Shown here piece after piece: positions 36,186-52,295 of a DNA stretch of 64,000 nucleotides. The stretch is from assembly GCA_914767715.1 (NCBI GenBank), contig OU612072.1, positions 5,394,001 through 5,458,000 on the forward strand. Reading direction: 5' to 3'. The position numbers and the translations under genes were made by a program. The stretch's first letter is position 1, and every line of letters begins with the position of its first letter. The notes under the pieces were generated by a model. The model was not told the origin of the DNA. It saw nothing but the letters and a program-made list of their open reading frames with translations, and searched no databases. Source of the stretch: Membranipora membranacea. Taxonomy: Eukaryota > Bryozoa > Gymnolaemata > Cheilostomatida > Membraniporidae.

Positions 36186-36384
36186 GCTTGGCTTTTTGTG
36201 AACTTGACATTGGAATGTAAACAGCGATTCAACAGATAACCATTTCAAAAACAGGCAAATCCATTTAATACTAATTTATATGCCTGCTAAATTTTTCTTC
36301 AGACTACAAGTGATCTCCCAGACTAGGAGGAAAATACACAATTTTTTGGTTTTGAAGAAGGAATTGTGTACTGAAATATAAGTA
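36186..36384. promoter_or_regulatory. Divergent promoter region between CEBPZ and the SPT small-subunit gene
   Basis: The two start codons (36185 on minus, 36385 on plus) are 199 bases apart, so both 5' UTRs and both core promoters must fit here or overlap. I see no clear TATA box in either direction, as is usual for housekeeping divergent pairs. That both genes are driven from here is inferred from the geometry. Confidence 0.6.
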
Positions 36385-37279
36385 ATGGCAACCAAAGAGA
36401 ACAGATCAAAGCACACAGAAACAGAATGGGACAGAGATACCAAGAATATGGGTTTCTTCAGCTACTGGTGGTATCAGTATCTTCTTGTATCTGCTCTATA
36501 CATGTTGGAGCCTTGGGAAAGAAACTTGTTCCGTATCCTTTCTATACATAAAAAATGCACTAATTTGATTATACAAGACCTGTCCCTCTACTTAGAAACC
36601 CAACACTTATAATAAATTCCTCCCAACAAGTGATAGGAGACCATTGAATGAACCATCATTTGTATAAGTGATAACTGGTTAGTAGCTAATCTCAGTTGAA
36701 ATGTCCAATAACTATAGATAGGTCAATCAGGTACTACTTGCTTGACCTACAAGTACAACACTACAACAGTGCAGTGCAGTAGCACCTTAATGATGTAGTG
36801 TTGTTGTATCATATATTGACTTGAAGCAGTCATCATATACAATGGCACTTTTAGCAAGATGACACTGTATTTTGGTAGTTCCATGTCCTCTTCTAGTTGG
36901 CTAAAGCCTAAAAATTTCGGAACCTTTGAACAACACAACCAACTCCTTGACACAACCATTACTTTCTCAAGTTGAGAAAGTATTGGCTACGTTGTTCCAA
37001 GGTTCCACCTAGGACTCATGGGCCAATACAAATTCAGCAAAATTGACTAAACAACTAAACTTGGATACCCAACACTAACTATTCATCCTTTGGTAGAAAA
37101 AAATACGATACGAGATATACCTTGACTGTGTGATTTCAGATACGATTTTAGCATTAGTATTTGGAATGATGTTTTACAGCGCTTATATTTACCTCCCTTA
37201 TCATTCAGCTATTTTATACCAAAGTCTTACAGAGGTGACACATCGTCTATGGGAAAGTGTTCAAACTTCTGGATCGTGA
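36385..37279 (+). CDS. SPTSSA: Serine palmitoyltransferase small subunit (SPTSSA/B-like)
   Basis: Exons are 36385-36532 and 37140-37279, joined in phase 1 to give 95 residues. The small subunit binds the SPTLC1/SPTLC2 heterodimer in the ER membrane and strongly raises the rate of the first step of sphingolipid synthesis, serine plus palmitoyl-CoA to 3-ketodihydrosphingosine. It is recognised by the block WWYQYLLVSALYMLEPWER (residues about 28-46), which closely matches the family hallmark, followed after the splice by a hydrophobic membrane stretch (ILALVFGMMFYSAYIYLP). The protein is longer than the ~71-residue human form: a charged N-terminal extension of about 20 residues and a short extra C-terminal tail. 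I cannot separate the A and B paralogues. It is transcribed divergently from CEBPZ. Confidence 0.9.
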
Positions 37280-38485
37280 CGACATTTGACTGACATTATC
37301 GTAAACATCAGATGAAGAATCTTCTCACAAGAATCATGATTACTTGGCGGACTAGTTAAAACATTATCCACATCTGATGGCAGCTCAATGTATAGAATAT
37401 GTGTTACCTATAGCTGATGTAGAATAGATAGATATGATATCACTTTGTCATTGCCCTATCAGCAGACATTAAGCCGTTGCAACATGGCATTCTTCTTCCA
37501 AATTGTTTAAACCCAGAACTTTCATCCTTCAATACAACATATTATATATCCACTTTTCATTATAGCGCTACTTTTGTTGCTTTTTATTAAGACATTTTGG
37601 CTTTTTCAACCAATTGAGTTTCTTAATCAGAAATATATTTACATAAAATTATATTTCATTTACTCTAGTCCGAACATGACACATTTGAACAGCTATATTG
37701 TACTTTTTTATGTTGATTGTGCTGTTGAGGCTTTGCGAGTGGGGCCGTGCAAGTTGCCATTAGTGCAGGCTGTAAGGAATGTTGTGTCACTCTGATGGAA
37801 ATGGGGCAGTGAGTGGTGATGCAGTAGTATGAATGAATGAGAATCAGGCACTCTTTTGCTTTTGTGAGCGCTTTAGTCAGTACTTGACTTATCTAACAAA
37901 GTGTGAATAGTCAGGTTCTGGCTACGATAATTGTGACTTAGTATTGGTGGGCCTCAGAACATTTTAATTGTCCAATTTCACTAGAACTGAAGAATATCGC
38001 ATCAATGATGTATAATTTGTATGGATGGTCCGGCTGTGTGGATCATGGGTAGGAGTATGATTCCCCATTACATCTAAGCTGTGAAACTCACTATCTCCTT
38101 GCACGTCAGTCCTTTGAGCACTTAGGTACCCCTCCATAATTTAACCTTGGCCTGTGCTCCGAACCACATCCCGAAGGATAGCGCCTTCTGTACAACAAAG
38201 GACCAAAGCCTAAATAACTGAGAATGTGAAACGTTAAGAGATAATCCCGAGGTTACTGTGTCCACCGAAGACAAGTTTGTCTAAATAATATTGATCTGGT
38301 GTGCTGCGGGGATTTTTTTAGAGATTACTTCGCAACAGCATGCAGAAAGACAGCCATAATCCCTGATAAACAAATAGCTGTTTTCAAGGATTCATCATGT
38401 TTGGAGTCCTTCAATATCGACATGTGTATTCTGATACAATCTTGTTCAAAATCAAAACAATTTCTTTGGTAGATGCGATGAGACC
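37280..38485. other. Intergenic, no gene recognised
   Basis: This spans the 3' side of the SPT small-subunit gene and the 5' flank of the next gene. A weak plus-strand frame at 37574-37795 has no motif. No clear AATAAA for the SPT gene is seen in the first 200 bases. Confidence 0.35.
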
Positions 38486-40169
38486 ATGAGTGGAATCCCA
38501 AAGCTGTGTTACCAGAAGGTTGTGCTGAGATGTATTAACACCAGCGCTAACCTACACAAGAAAAAATATCCCTGGTATAAAGGAAGGAACTTAGATCCAG
38601 AGGAGAAGGAAACAATCGCTAAGATCATAAAATATGATCAGGAGTCACACCGATTCTTCGGACCGATAACTGGGACTACTGACAAAAGGTCAATCAGAAA
38701 GTCACAAAGTAAGTAGAAGTATAGTATCACCAATGTGTTGGCTCTTTTGGCTGCTGGGTGGAGAAAGAGATAGCGCCAGGTTACTGAAAATGCCGATTGA
38801 GATGTAGTGGAAGTGAAACTGAATAACTTTCACAATCACTTTATAATCAACAGTTACTTTCAGAAAAGTACCATTTGACCTGGTATCTGTTCTCTCCCTC
38901 TTTCTCCAGCCAATCAGGAGTTACCACATTGGCCAAGTATGATCTCTCTCCTGTTTTATCATTTTTCTCGAACAACACAAAATGAAAGATGCTGCTGCCT
39001 TTCCAGACAAGATTAAAAAATGTGAGGGTTTCTGCAATTCTTTAGAAGCACGAAACCCTTTTAATATTAATAACTCATTCCAGTGCCATGGCAACAATTC
39101 TTGAGACAGTATGGGAAGTCTTAGTTTCATTAACTCTTCCAAAAATGATAATGAAATATTGGCCGGTCCAACCGATTGGCTTTTATGCAGATTGGAATAC
39201 AACATGGTTATGTTAACAAATGGTAGATATGTATACAAGATTCTATTCACGTTTGATAGTGAGGCGGGAGGGCAGTACAAGTCTTAAGCTCAGATTTGAA
39301 TTTGTTCAGTTGTTCAGGGATGTAGGAGTTAGTCCAGATGTCTGCTTGTCTTTCATATGTGTTTTTTATCAAAAAACTCTTCAAAAGAAAAATCACATGA
39401 GCGGTTTCACTGGATATCTATAATTGTCTGATTGCAAACTTAGTCTTCACTACACTGATGCGGTTCACATTATTACCAATCGTCCCATCATCAGTCCATC
39501 TTGTTTATCTGCAGGTTATATCCGCAGAGAAGGACTACCTCCTCCCAAGTTACGACCTGGCTTTAAGTTCGAGGAAGAAGAGGTTTATCCATATGAGTTT
39601 CCTGAATCAGAGGCTGTAAGTATGATATGTACAAGATTTGATTTGGCAGACAATATCATCCTGGGCAAACGTGGCAAGCAAAATATGGCAGAAGTTTAGG
39701 GAAAAAAAGAGAAAAACGGTAACGTTTTGTGTTTGGATAATCCAGTTCTAGGTTTTCTCCTACAATGACCGGGAGATAGTCATTGTTTCGTGACTGGATT
39801 GCATCTACAGTGAATATCTCACCAACCCTACCCTCCTCTTCTTTTCTCTGGCAGTTCTGAGATTCATAGGAACTATTATGTTAATATCATAGATTTTATA
39901 ATAAACCTAGACGTGTGGCACCATATACAGCTGAAGTGAGTTGAGGGTGATGTTACGGCATCGAATCATGTGATAACAATGATACTTTTATTTATTTTGA
40001 GTCCACAGTCAAGGTTTTTTGCAGCAAGTTTGATAAAACGCGATCTGCGTGCACCTATACCCTTTATTTCAACACTGAGACTGTTTCTACTTTATCATTA
40101 TAGAAATCTCTGTCTGATTTGAAGTCTGAAGGTGGCAATGAGTCCGGAGACGTTGAGCCAAAGTGGTGA
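38486..40169 (+). CDS. Unidentified 129-residue protein, possibly mitochondrial
   Basis: Exons 38486-38708, 39515-39615 and 40104-40169 join in phase to 130 codons including the stop. I do not recognise the family. The N terminus (about 27 residues) is basic, lacks acidic residues and includes an INTSANLHKK stretch resembling the end of a mitochondrial presequence. The rest is charged and looks compact: KKYPWYKGRNLDPEEKE, a KYDQESHRFFGPITG block, then RREGLPPPKLRPGFKF and an acidic EEEEVYPYEFPESEA. This profile recalls small mitoribosome or respiratory-complex subunits, but that is inference only. All splice sites are canonical and an AATAAA lies at 40680-40685. Intron 1 carries a palindromic repeat. 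Confidence 0.8.
38733..38937. mobile_element. Palindromic MITE-like element, copy 1
   Basis: The left part (CCAATGTGTTGGCTCTTTTG, then CCAGGTTACTGAAAA) and the reverse complement of the right part (GGCCAATGTGGTAACTCC, then CCAGGTCAAATGGTAC) are diverged inverted copies. It lies in intron 1 of the 129-residue gene and shares its arms with the element at 44577-44853. Confidence 0.6.
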
Positions 40170-42004
40170 GACAGATATGATACTTATCAAATGAGGATGT
40201 AGCTTATCCTGGTATTGGGAAACTATTTTGCAGCAGCTGACTACATGACTGCATACTAGTAAATTGTTACATGACATATATGTCTCAGTTCTGGGACCCT
40301 ACCGAGTATAGTATATATACCATAGTGGCACAAAAGGTGTGTGAGCTCATTGTTTGCAGCAAATAACATTGGAAAAAAAAGGTCACAACAGATTGAATGG
40401 CTCTCTATTTTTTCCCGTTACAATTATTAGGTCATGATATTAAGCTAAGAACTTGATTATTGTGATGTAAAATATGAATGCTAAGATTTGAATTTTTCTC
40501 TACCAGTAACCGCAAACCTGCATTTTCAAATCTGTCGATAGTTTGGTTAGTATGTCGCATAATGCCTAGTCTCACTTATCTCGAAAATTCCAAATTTTAT
40601 TTTGTTTTCATAAAGGCAGCTCATGAAATGTAATTTCTTTTTTTAAGGCTGCTGGCCTTTCAATCAGTAAATTTGTGATAATAAATATTGCTACAAATTA
40701 AATTGGAAGTTGTGCCCTCTCCAGTCTGATAAGTTGCCATTCTGCAAATGTTTTCATTGTTTATGTTTATACCGTACTGTCTCTAATACAGATAGTAAAT
40801 TCTCATTCATTGTTAGGGTTATTGAGTAACAGTTACTGGAATGTAAGTGGCTTCAGTGGAGTTGTAATACTGTTCAGTGTCAGTTGGTGTTTGAGTTTGC
40901 TGCGTCAAGGTCGATTGTTGGTCAGCCATGTGCTGTGAGGGTAAGAGGACTATGTGAGCGTTTGTTAACAGGCTGAAAGGTAGGATGTACAACCCAAATG
41001 TCATACTTGGTATGGGGAATGTAAAAGAGTTGGGAGTTGCGAATAATGATCTATTTAAAACTTGGGCTCCAATAATCTAGTTATGTAAGCGTTTGTGATT
41101 GGAACTATCAAATTAAGCTTAGAACATCTAAATTGCATTGCCATAATCATTGATCTTATGCTGTTGTTGGTTCTCGTCTTGTTCAGTGGGAACCACTCAC
41201 AAGAGATCTAGGATTAGGAATTGCTGTCTATCTACATGTGTCATATGAGCGCTCGTTGTACACCATTTCAGTATCTGTACTTGTAACCTGTTCCCTGTTG
41301 CTTTTCAGAATGTTATAGTGTGAACCATCTATAGACTGTCAACAGCAGGGTAACATCTAGCAAGCTGAACTAAGTTGACAGTAACGCTGACGCAGTAAGC
41401 AGGTCTGCTGCTCTAGAGATCAAGTGGAGGCTGAGAGGTGAACTGGAGAGTCAGTCGCCAAAATCATTCACTCATTGTTAAAGATATTTGCCCAGGTACG
41501 ACTTTCCTTGCTAACGATTTATGACTGTTTCATATACCCAATAGTTCCCTTTAATTTGTCAGATTAATTCTCCTCGATAAGATAAAAACTGTCGTAAATT
41601 TTCGACCTTCTCAACTTGCTATGAATGTGATTGTTGCCCACTTAGGCTCATCAAGTTTGCACAAATTTTTACATTACCCTCCTCAAAAGATCAGGCTTAC
41701 CTTTTAGTTGAGTAAGCCATGAAGACGACAAGTTCACCCGCTTTTGTCTGTATGTTTGAGAAAACAGAATATTTGTGTCATTTTTAACTTTTGATTGCTG
41801 AATAGTGTGTCGGATAGCAATGCTTTGCCAGTGAGTGATTCTGGAGATCCAAAGCATTGGTGGTTATGAATCATATTACATTAACTGAATTCCCCCCTGG
41901 TACTCTAATCTGACTTCTTCTCATGTTACTCCCCGAGACATTCAGACATTGCAATGTTGATATTTTGACTTGAATGTAGACTTGATTGGTTACAGCGGCA
42001 GACA
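40170..42004. other. 3' flank and 5' region of the kinase gene
   Basis: An AATAAA at 40680-40685 probably ends the preceding gene. Beyond it, on the minus strand, a short 36-codon frame (40927-40819) follows a strong pyrimidine-tract acceptor at about 40931 and could be an exon. Non-coding 5' exons of the kinase may also lie here, for example ending near 41494 (CCCAG/GTACG). Confidence 0.35.
40680..40685 (+). terminator. Probable poly(A) signal of the 129-residue gene
   Basis: AATAAA, 511 bases beyond the stop codon at 40169; the first clear signal on this strand. Confidence 0.4.
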
Positions 42005-45893
<3,889 letters not shown>

Positions 45894-46042
45894 TACAGAA
45901 ATCTGGAGAATGTTGCGTACAACAACCTGCTGTGAATAAGGAGATAAACTCAGGAACAAACTCTAATGATAATTTCTATAACTACTTTTGAAAACAAGAT
46001 AGATAATTTCTGGCTGGAAAGGAAATGTACTTTGGTTTGAAC

Positions 46043-46048
46043 AATAAA
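46043..46048 (+). terminator. Poly(A) signal of the TSSK-like gene
   Basis: AATAAA, 150 bases beyond the kinase stop codon. It lies only about 40 bases from an opposite-strand signal at 46087-46092, so the two transcripts probably overlap at their 3' ends. Confidence 0.7.
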
Positions 46049-46086
46049 AACTGACAGCTGCTCTAAAGAAAGCATATTCAAAATTT

Positions 46087-46092
46087 TTTATT
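46087..46092 (-). terminator. Poly(A) signal of a possible minus-strand gene
   Basis: AATAAA on the minus strand, 26 bases past the TGA at 46118-46120 of the possible terminal exon. Confidence 0.4.
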
Positions 46093-46117
46093 GTAATGTA
46101 TCCTGATCGTTAAAACT

Positions 46118-46306
46118 TCAGATCTCTGCTAAAAAAGAAAAATGGTGTCCTCTCTTCTGACTAAACGTTGTAGAAAAATTGGGTTCCATCAGGCGCACAT
46201 CGTATAGGTGTGTGGCCTTGTAGTACATGAGAGATTTCTTGTGGATGGCCCATGTGCCCATCAGGATATTCTTTTCTTCAATTTCCAACCAAGTCCCCTT
46301 CTCCTT
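46118..46306 (-). CDS. Possible terminal exon of an unidentified gene
   Basis: After a pyrimidine-rich stretch and an acceptor (CTGGAAG) at about 46307, a frame of about 62 codons runs to TGA at 46118. It contains ILMGTWAIHKKSLMYYKATH, then DVRLMEPNFSTTF, a composition that looks coding. A minus-strand AATAAA follows closely. Upstream minus-strand stretches at about 47040-46917 (good acceptor; frame with ELLTLILSDTWNWRIAP) and about 47512-47444 could be further exons, but each has its own stop and I could not join them in phase. The family is unrecognised. Confidence 0.3.
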   Translation of the reverse strand, partial: KEKGTWLEIEEKNILMGTWAIHKKSLMYYKATHLYDVRLMEPNFSTTFSQKRGHHFSFLAEI

Positions 46307-46319
46307 CCAGCAACACAAT

Positions 46320-47058
46320 AATATAAAAGAAACAAGACAGTGTCACATATTGCTGTGTTAACTGAGTCAAGCCTGCCAAGTTTTTGTAATTCTGTGTGTG
46401 ATATACTAATAGATAAGGTACAAGATGTTAGCAGAAGCACCCCTATCAGGCCCAGATAATATAAAAATATATAGATAGAAATATAAAATTTTCTTTTGAC
46501 ATGAAATGGTTTACGGTGCCTTAGCAATCTGCATTGCCGGTGGTGTCTTACAATGACGGTGTAACTGCTGTAAGTTGATAAGTTCACGATTTCAATTGTT
46601 CAATCATTTTGGAGCAACCAGGATTGGAACAGTACAGGTGTGATATTTCAGTACTCTCATTAAACTTGCGGAATTCATAGCTCATGTCTCACATTGAGAT
46701 ACAGTGACTAGCTCAATCACGCATTGCCTTATAGGATAAGTCATATTTTGCATTAACAATCGTGAAAAAATATTCTGGTATTTGAATATTGTGGGTTTTT
46801 AAACTATAAGAAAGGAAATTTAAATGTTTGTGCCAAGAATGAAACCCTACTTCTACCAGATAACAACATTTAATGTCGTCATTACTTTCTAGCAAGAAGG
46901 CCATCTCTTATAGTTCCATAATACGTGGAGCAATGCGCCAGTTCCATGTGTCACTGAGGATCAGTGTTAATAATTCTTGGGAATCTAGGCTATCTTTAGT
47001 AACAGAATGGGTGGAAAAATCAGCAACCCTAAATAAATAAATCAAAATAATCTGCTAC

Positions 47059-47103
<45 letters not shown>

Positions 47104-48830
47104 ATATCTATATACTATTTTATTTGGCAGACAGTATCATCCTGAATACGTGTTTTCAATGACGTCCCATAGAAATTATGGTAATAGTTGAGGGGGGGGG
47201 AAATAGATAGAAAGAAAAAAAGACCAAATGTTTTGTTAGGTGGATTGATTGTATACCACATCAGAAAGTCTTCACACGAAGACACAGGGTAACAGTTTGA
47301 AAACTATAATATGAAGCAAAAATCTATATTTATGATCCTTCAGTTTAAATATTCAATTTATAATCCTTCAACTTGAAAATTTATTATCCTTCAATTTATA
47401 ATCCTTCAAATGTGAACAGGGATAATCAGAGACAGCTACTCTCCACTCTTGCTTGGTTGATGCCAGCGGTATGTGGCAGATGTCTTGATAAAGGGGTGGT
47501 AGAGAGTCTTTGGAAACAATTTAAACCATGATGAAAATTGGCAACAATGTGTTTCTGTATTGAAAGTATGGTGAATTAGTATTCTACTCGCCTTATGTCA
47601 CAGGCGCAATCACACCAAACATAATAGATAAGGGCATACACTATATAGCATAGAAGAAATTTCGTTCATTTCGAGCATGGGCATGAACCAATAAAAATGT
47701 GTCACATGGTCACTCGGCTAAAGAAATGTTTTAGTTCATCAATCAAAGCATGGGCATGAACAGTTTAAAATATCTCATCACATTGTCATTCAGCAAGAAG
47801 GCAAGAAGGTGTTAAAATTACAAATATTATATTTATTGTCTAATTGTTGTCAGGTTGTGCTGTAGAGCATAGCCAAATCTTGAAACTATTTATATTTCAC
47901 TGTACAGCATTAATATTGCTGATTTCTATTGCAATCAATCAGAATACTGATGCTTGAAAAAAACGTCCTTACTATATTTACCCACAAGATTTCCTTTTGT
48001 TCCAAAGTATTCTTCCATAGTGTTTTTCTTTTGTTAACTGAAGCCAAAATCATTGAAGCTGAATACCCATTGACAATTTCGCTGATATTAAAATCATTTG
48101 AAGAGGGAAGTAAGCAAACTGATATTGTGTGCTGTGCTGCACCTCACTAAAACGTAGTGAAGGTAGCCTTATCAGTACTGACCGCTTGTCTTTGTGGCCA
48201 AAAAAATCAATTTCGGCCACAGTGATACAGTAAATTCAAAGGTACATTGACAAACCAAACATCTTTGGGAGAATCTTCAGAGGCCTGTTGCAGAATGGTT
48301 GCTTTTTTTGCACAAAAACTGAAAGTGTTCTCAGCAATTCTACTTGTGACAGTTCGTAAGTACTACAATGGATTCTCTGTGTATGACAACCATTGAGAAC
48401 CAGACAAATTTTCGAACAGTAAAGTTGCATCTGATCATTGGAAAACCAAACCTGCCTTATTGCAAAATTCGGTACATGTTTGTAAGCTGCAGAAATGATG
48501 TGCCTTATAGGTGTATAGGTAGTACTTTTTTGTTTCCATGGAGCTCAACAGCTAAAGACCCGCTTCATTGGCGAAGGCGACTAAAATCGCATGTGTTAGA
48601 CATGGGGCGAGGCAATGCAATGAAATGAGCACTGATAAACAGTTGCCCATAGTCAATAAGTCTCCATAACCTCACTATGTTTAACTTATACCATTTTAAG
48701 TTTGCTGCTGATAAAAGTATCTCAAACCAAATGTAAAAAAATGAAATAAAAAGTGTACCAAACAAAAAGCTTATAGCTTAAATAAAGCTACCATTAAAAT
48801 ATACCCACATGTAATGATCCTCAATTACAG
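46320..48830. other. Intergenic; possible 5' exon of the lectin-like receptor
   Basis: Besides the AT microsatellite, a plus-strand frame from ATG 47950 ends at a strong donor (GGA A/GTAAGC after 48109) in phase 1, exactly the phase needed by the receptor exon at 48831. Its hydrophobic stretch (FFHSVFLLL) is short for a signal peptide, so the link is tentative. Confidence 0.3.
47059..47091. repeat. (AT)n microsatellite
   Basis: About 16 AT units followed by a few GTAT units. Confidence 0.95.
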
Positions 48831-51800
48831 CTCACACATTTGCTACAGTAAATGTTGCATTCAACAGAAGTGCCTACCAGTCATCAACATTTGTCAGAAA
48901 TTCCACACACGGCGAGAATGGACCAAGAATAGCTGCCATTGCTGTTGATGGATACCCTCTTGCATCTCAATGTAGTAGCCAGCTGAGTTCTTTAGATGGT
49001 TTGTTCTCTCACACAAAGCTACTGGAGTTAAGTTGGTGGAGAGTAGACCTGGGAGCGGTTCACATAATCTACAGGATCACAGTGTGTGTTCGTAGTAACT
49101 TCCTAAGTGAGTAGGGCCCTCATTTCTTGTTTTGCAGCAAAATGAACAATACTGCGGAGTCTAGTAGAGCGCCGTGGCTGGTCGACCAAAATTGAGATTT
49201 AAGTGGGAAGACATTGTCACTCTCTGCTACTAAGTAGGTTTTTAACATGAACCATTCTTTAACATAACCAATAACCAATCATATATGGATTCATTGTCTC
49301 AGGTGGGAGGCTGCATGGGACCACTGTGCTATCAAGCGTGACCGATATTCCTTCAGAACCCAGACCAGGATCGACAGACTGGAAACATATCTATACCATT
49401 CTAAACCCTGTGGAATACATGGAGAAAGATGTGGAGGCCACTCAATCTGCAAGACACATTTCTTTCTTTCAAACTTCTTATAAGGGAGTCACTCTCAGAG
49501 AAGTAACTGTGGAAGGATTTTCTCAAGCGGGTATTTTCAAATAATTTCATTTGTCCTCTCATTAAGCTCACCATGAAAAATATCACGCTAATAAATCAAT
49601 CTGAGGTTTGTAATACCTTGTGTTCGACTTACCTCAATAGCTCACTATATGCATTCACTAAGGTTTGCAAAATAATCCTGATTGAATGTTCACCTGCTGA
49701 CGTCAATTTCAAAGCAGAAGCCAACTCTATGGTTGTAGTGATGAATGCTGCAGTGGAAGACTAGCTAATCACTGTATCCACTGTTGCTGCCAAGTCTTGA
49801 CTACCTGGTATGGCGACCAATCATTACTTCATAGAAAATTAATCAAGGCAGTCATCAAACAATTTTACTTTAATTCATCATAAACTTAGAATGTCTCTGA
49901 TTTTTGATGTCTAGATAAAGACAATATCACACTTCAGTTGGTTGAAGAACAAACAACTGAGTGCTTCAAGAATCTGAGAGTGAGTCTATCTGGATTCAAT
50001 GTTACAATATTTGAGAGCACCAGGTAAGTTATACATTGACCTTAACATTACTTAATAGCATAGGCCTATATCATAATAAATATATATCAGAATGAAATAG
50101 ACTGCCAATAAAAAGTTTTGAAAAAAATCTCATCACCTCATAGTCACACTGCAGCTTTTGGTTATGTTTGCTCCTTGAGTGAGGAAATTCTATGAATGCA
50201 CAGGCATGTCGGTTACTTTGAGACAAATGGTTTACTCATATCATGATTCTGCATACTACCATTAGCAACAGAATCAATTAGTTAGATTACTTCAAACTCT
50301 GAGTTGATCGGAGCCGGGTTTTCTAGTGCTGTCTCAGGCAATAGCTGCAGTGTAGCAAGATAAACTTGAGCACAGGCATGATATTACGGCATTATGCATC
50401 TGAACATCACTGACATGGCATCTGTGAAGAATGATGCCTTTGACTTAATGTATACACCTCATTATGTCAAAGATGCAGCAGTATCTATATTATACAGTAT
50501 CACATGCACTCGGATATTTTGTGAGGAATGTGGCAGTGGAGAGAATTTGGATCAAATCTTAAATCCTAGGGATAATGTAGCTTATAATGCATTCAAGGAA
50601 AGTTTAATTTTTGCTCGTCGGATATGTTGTGTAACTGCATCGTGGACTTAGTTTATTAAATCTCCCCCTCTGAGTTATAGAGCAAATCCGATTCCTCCTA
50701 TCTCACGTTATTCAAATTCGACAGGCTCAAGTGCTTGCTTGGATGCATAATAACGAATCTACAATGCTCTGTCAATTTAATGTTCTTTTTGGTTTGTTTA
50801 CAACAGCCTCTCTTTATACCGGATTTCTGAGGCTGAAGAGAAGGACCTCTTAGTCAGGGTGATGGAGGTCAGTGGTGATGAAGTTCTTCATATACCTCAC
50901 AGGGACCTGATGGCATTGGCAGCATCATACACATACGAAGTCACACTTACAACATACAACTTTACACTTGCTAATCAGACCTTCGAATCAATGACTTCAG
51001 GTTCATCTTGCTATGGTAATTATCTACGATTCGAGATGTTTAAGCGAGTTTCTCTTTCAATTTAAGATAGCAAAATTTTGTAATAAATGAAGTATTCAAC
51101 AAATCGTTTGATTAAGAATTTAAATGCATTTGGGTGAAAATCTGGTGTCAAATTTTTAAAAGCCATCTGCAAATTAACTGAAGCTTGTTTGGTACGGTTT
51201 GTATCAGTAATCCGGAATGAGATGTATACCATTTCAATAATAATAATCTGTCTTGGAGATTGTGTACAACCCCTTCAGTTTATTGAAGAGAATTGTTTCA
51301 AGTTTTGACATAGTTTGGCACATATGACCGAACAAAAATAGATACCATTGGTTCCAGATAAAAAGGTAATGTTGGAATAATTTAATATATTTTGAAACTT
51401 TGTGACAGACCCCACGACCCAAGTGTTTGACACATCCACCACACACCTCCAAATGGTCAGTGAGGAGAGTACTAATGGTAAAAGTATGCCAGTGATTGTG
51501 CAAATATCTTTAACATCAGTGTGCAGTATGGTTGGTGGAGCGTTACTGGTTGTTGCCATCGTTATGATACATAGGCGCTTTGCATCAGGGAACAGGTAAA
51601 GTGATTGTTAACACCCTATCATTTGGCTACCTCCCACATTCACCCAACAAACAACAGATTCTCATTCATAAAAACTGAACTGAACTGAACTACTGCATGT
51701 TGTCTCTACCATTTACTGAATTCTGGCCCTGTATCCACACAGTAACTACGCTTATATCGTATCAACGTTAAAAAGATGCTTGATAGATGTTTGATAGAAC

Positions 51801-52295
51801 TTTTCTTTATTCTAACCCCAATAGGATGAACTCAAATAATCGACAGCAAAGCTCATCGCAAGAAGGTAAGACCTGACTCAAATAATCCTAAAATAGTACT
51901 GTATGCCTTACTTCTTTCATAACGCAAGTTGTACTTCAATTCATATTTGCGAATTGATTTCAGATAAATTGACATATGTTCACTCCTCAGCCAAATTCTC
52001 CATCCCATCTTAGTCATGTTTGTGGTTGTGATATGAATACAGAACGCTTTTTGAAAGTCTGTAGAGAATTTGTTACTGTTCTCATTCAGATACGGAGTAT
52101 GAAGATGTTGGCAAAGGGTCTCCGGAAGTTAACCAGAAGAATGTGACAAAATCATTTCCGATTGCAACTTCCCACAAAAAGAATCAAGCCTACAAAAATC
52201 ATGGACAGGATGACCTTGAATTGGGAGATAGTGCTAAATATGAAAATTATGATAGAGGAACAGTCATAGAGGATAACCAGTATGAGGCAATATAA
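48831..52295 (+). CDS. Single-pass receptor-like protein with fucolectin-type ectodomain
   Basis: Exons 48831-49106, 49303-49530, 49915-50023, 50807-51015, 51409-51595, 51825-51865 and 52090-52295 join in phase; the 5' exon with the start is not established (see 46320-48830). The first two exons form a galactose-binding-like fold of the fucolectin/tachylectin type: VNVAFNRSAYQSSTF, AAIAVDGYP, then the hallmark WWRVDLG and a TLREVTVEGF C-terminal strand. About 140 residues of unassigned stalk with N-glycosylation sequons follow. A membrane helix (MVGGALLVVAIVMI) precedes a basic stop-transfer IHRRF. The ~85-residue tail carries tyrosines in acidic contexts: TEYEDV, KYENYD and, at the C terminus, QYEAI. 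These look like kinase targets and SH2-docking sites, though not a strict ITAM. It is likely a cell-surface glycan-binding receptor. AATAAA at 52598. Confidence 0.82.

Noticed and set aside
48368-48628. 86-codon plus-strand frame as first exon of the lectin-like receptor
   Set aside because: It has no hydrophobic leader; the donor at 48109 gives an equally good phase with a nearer fit.
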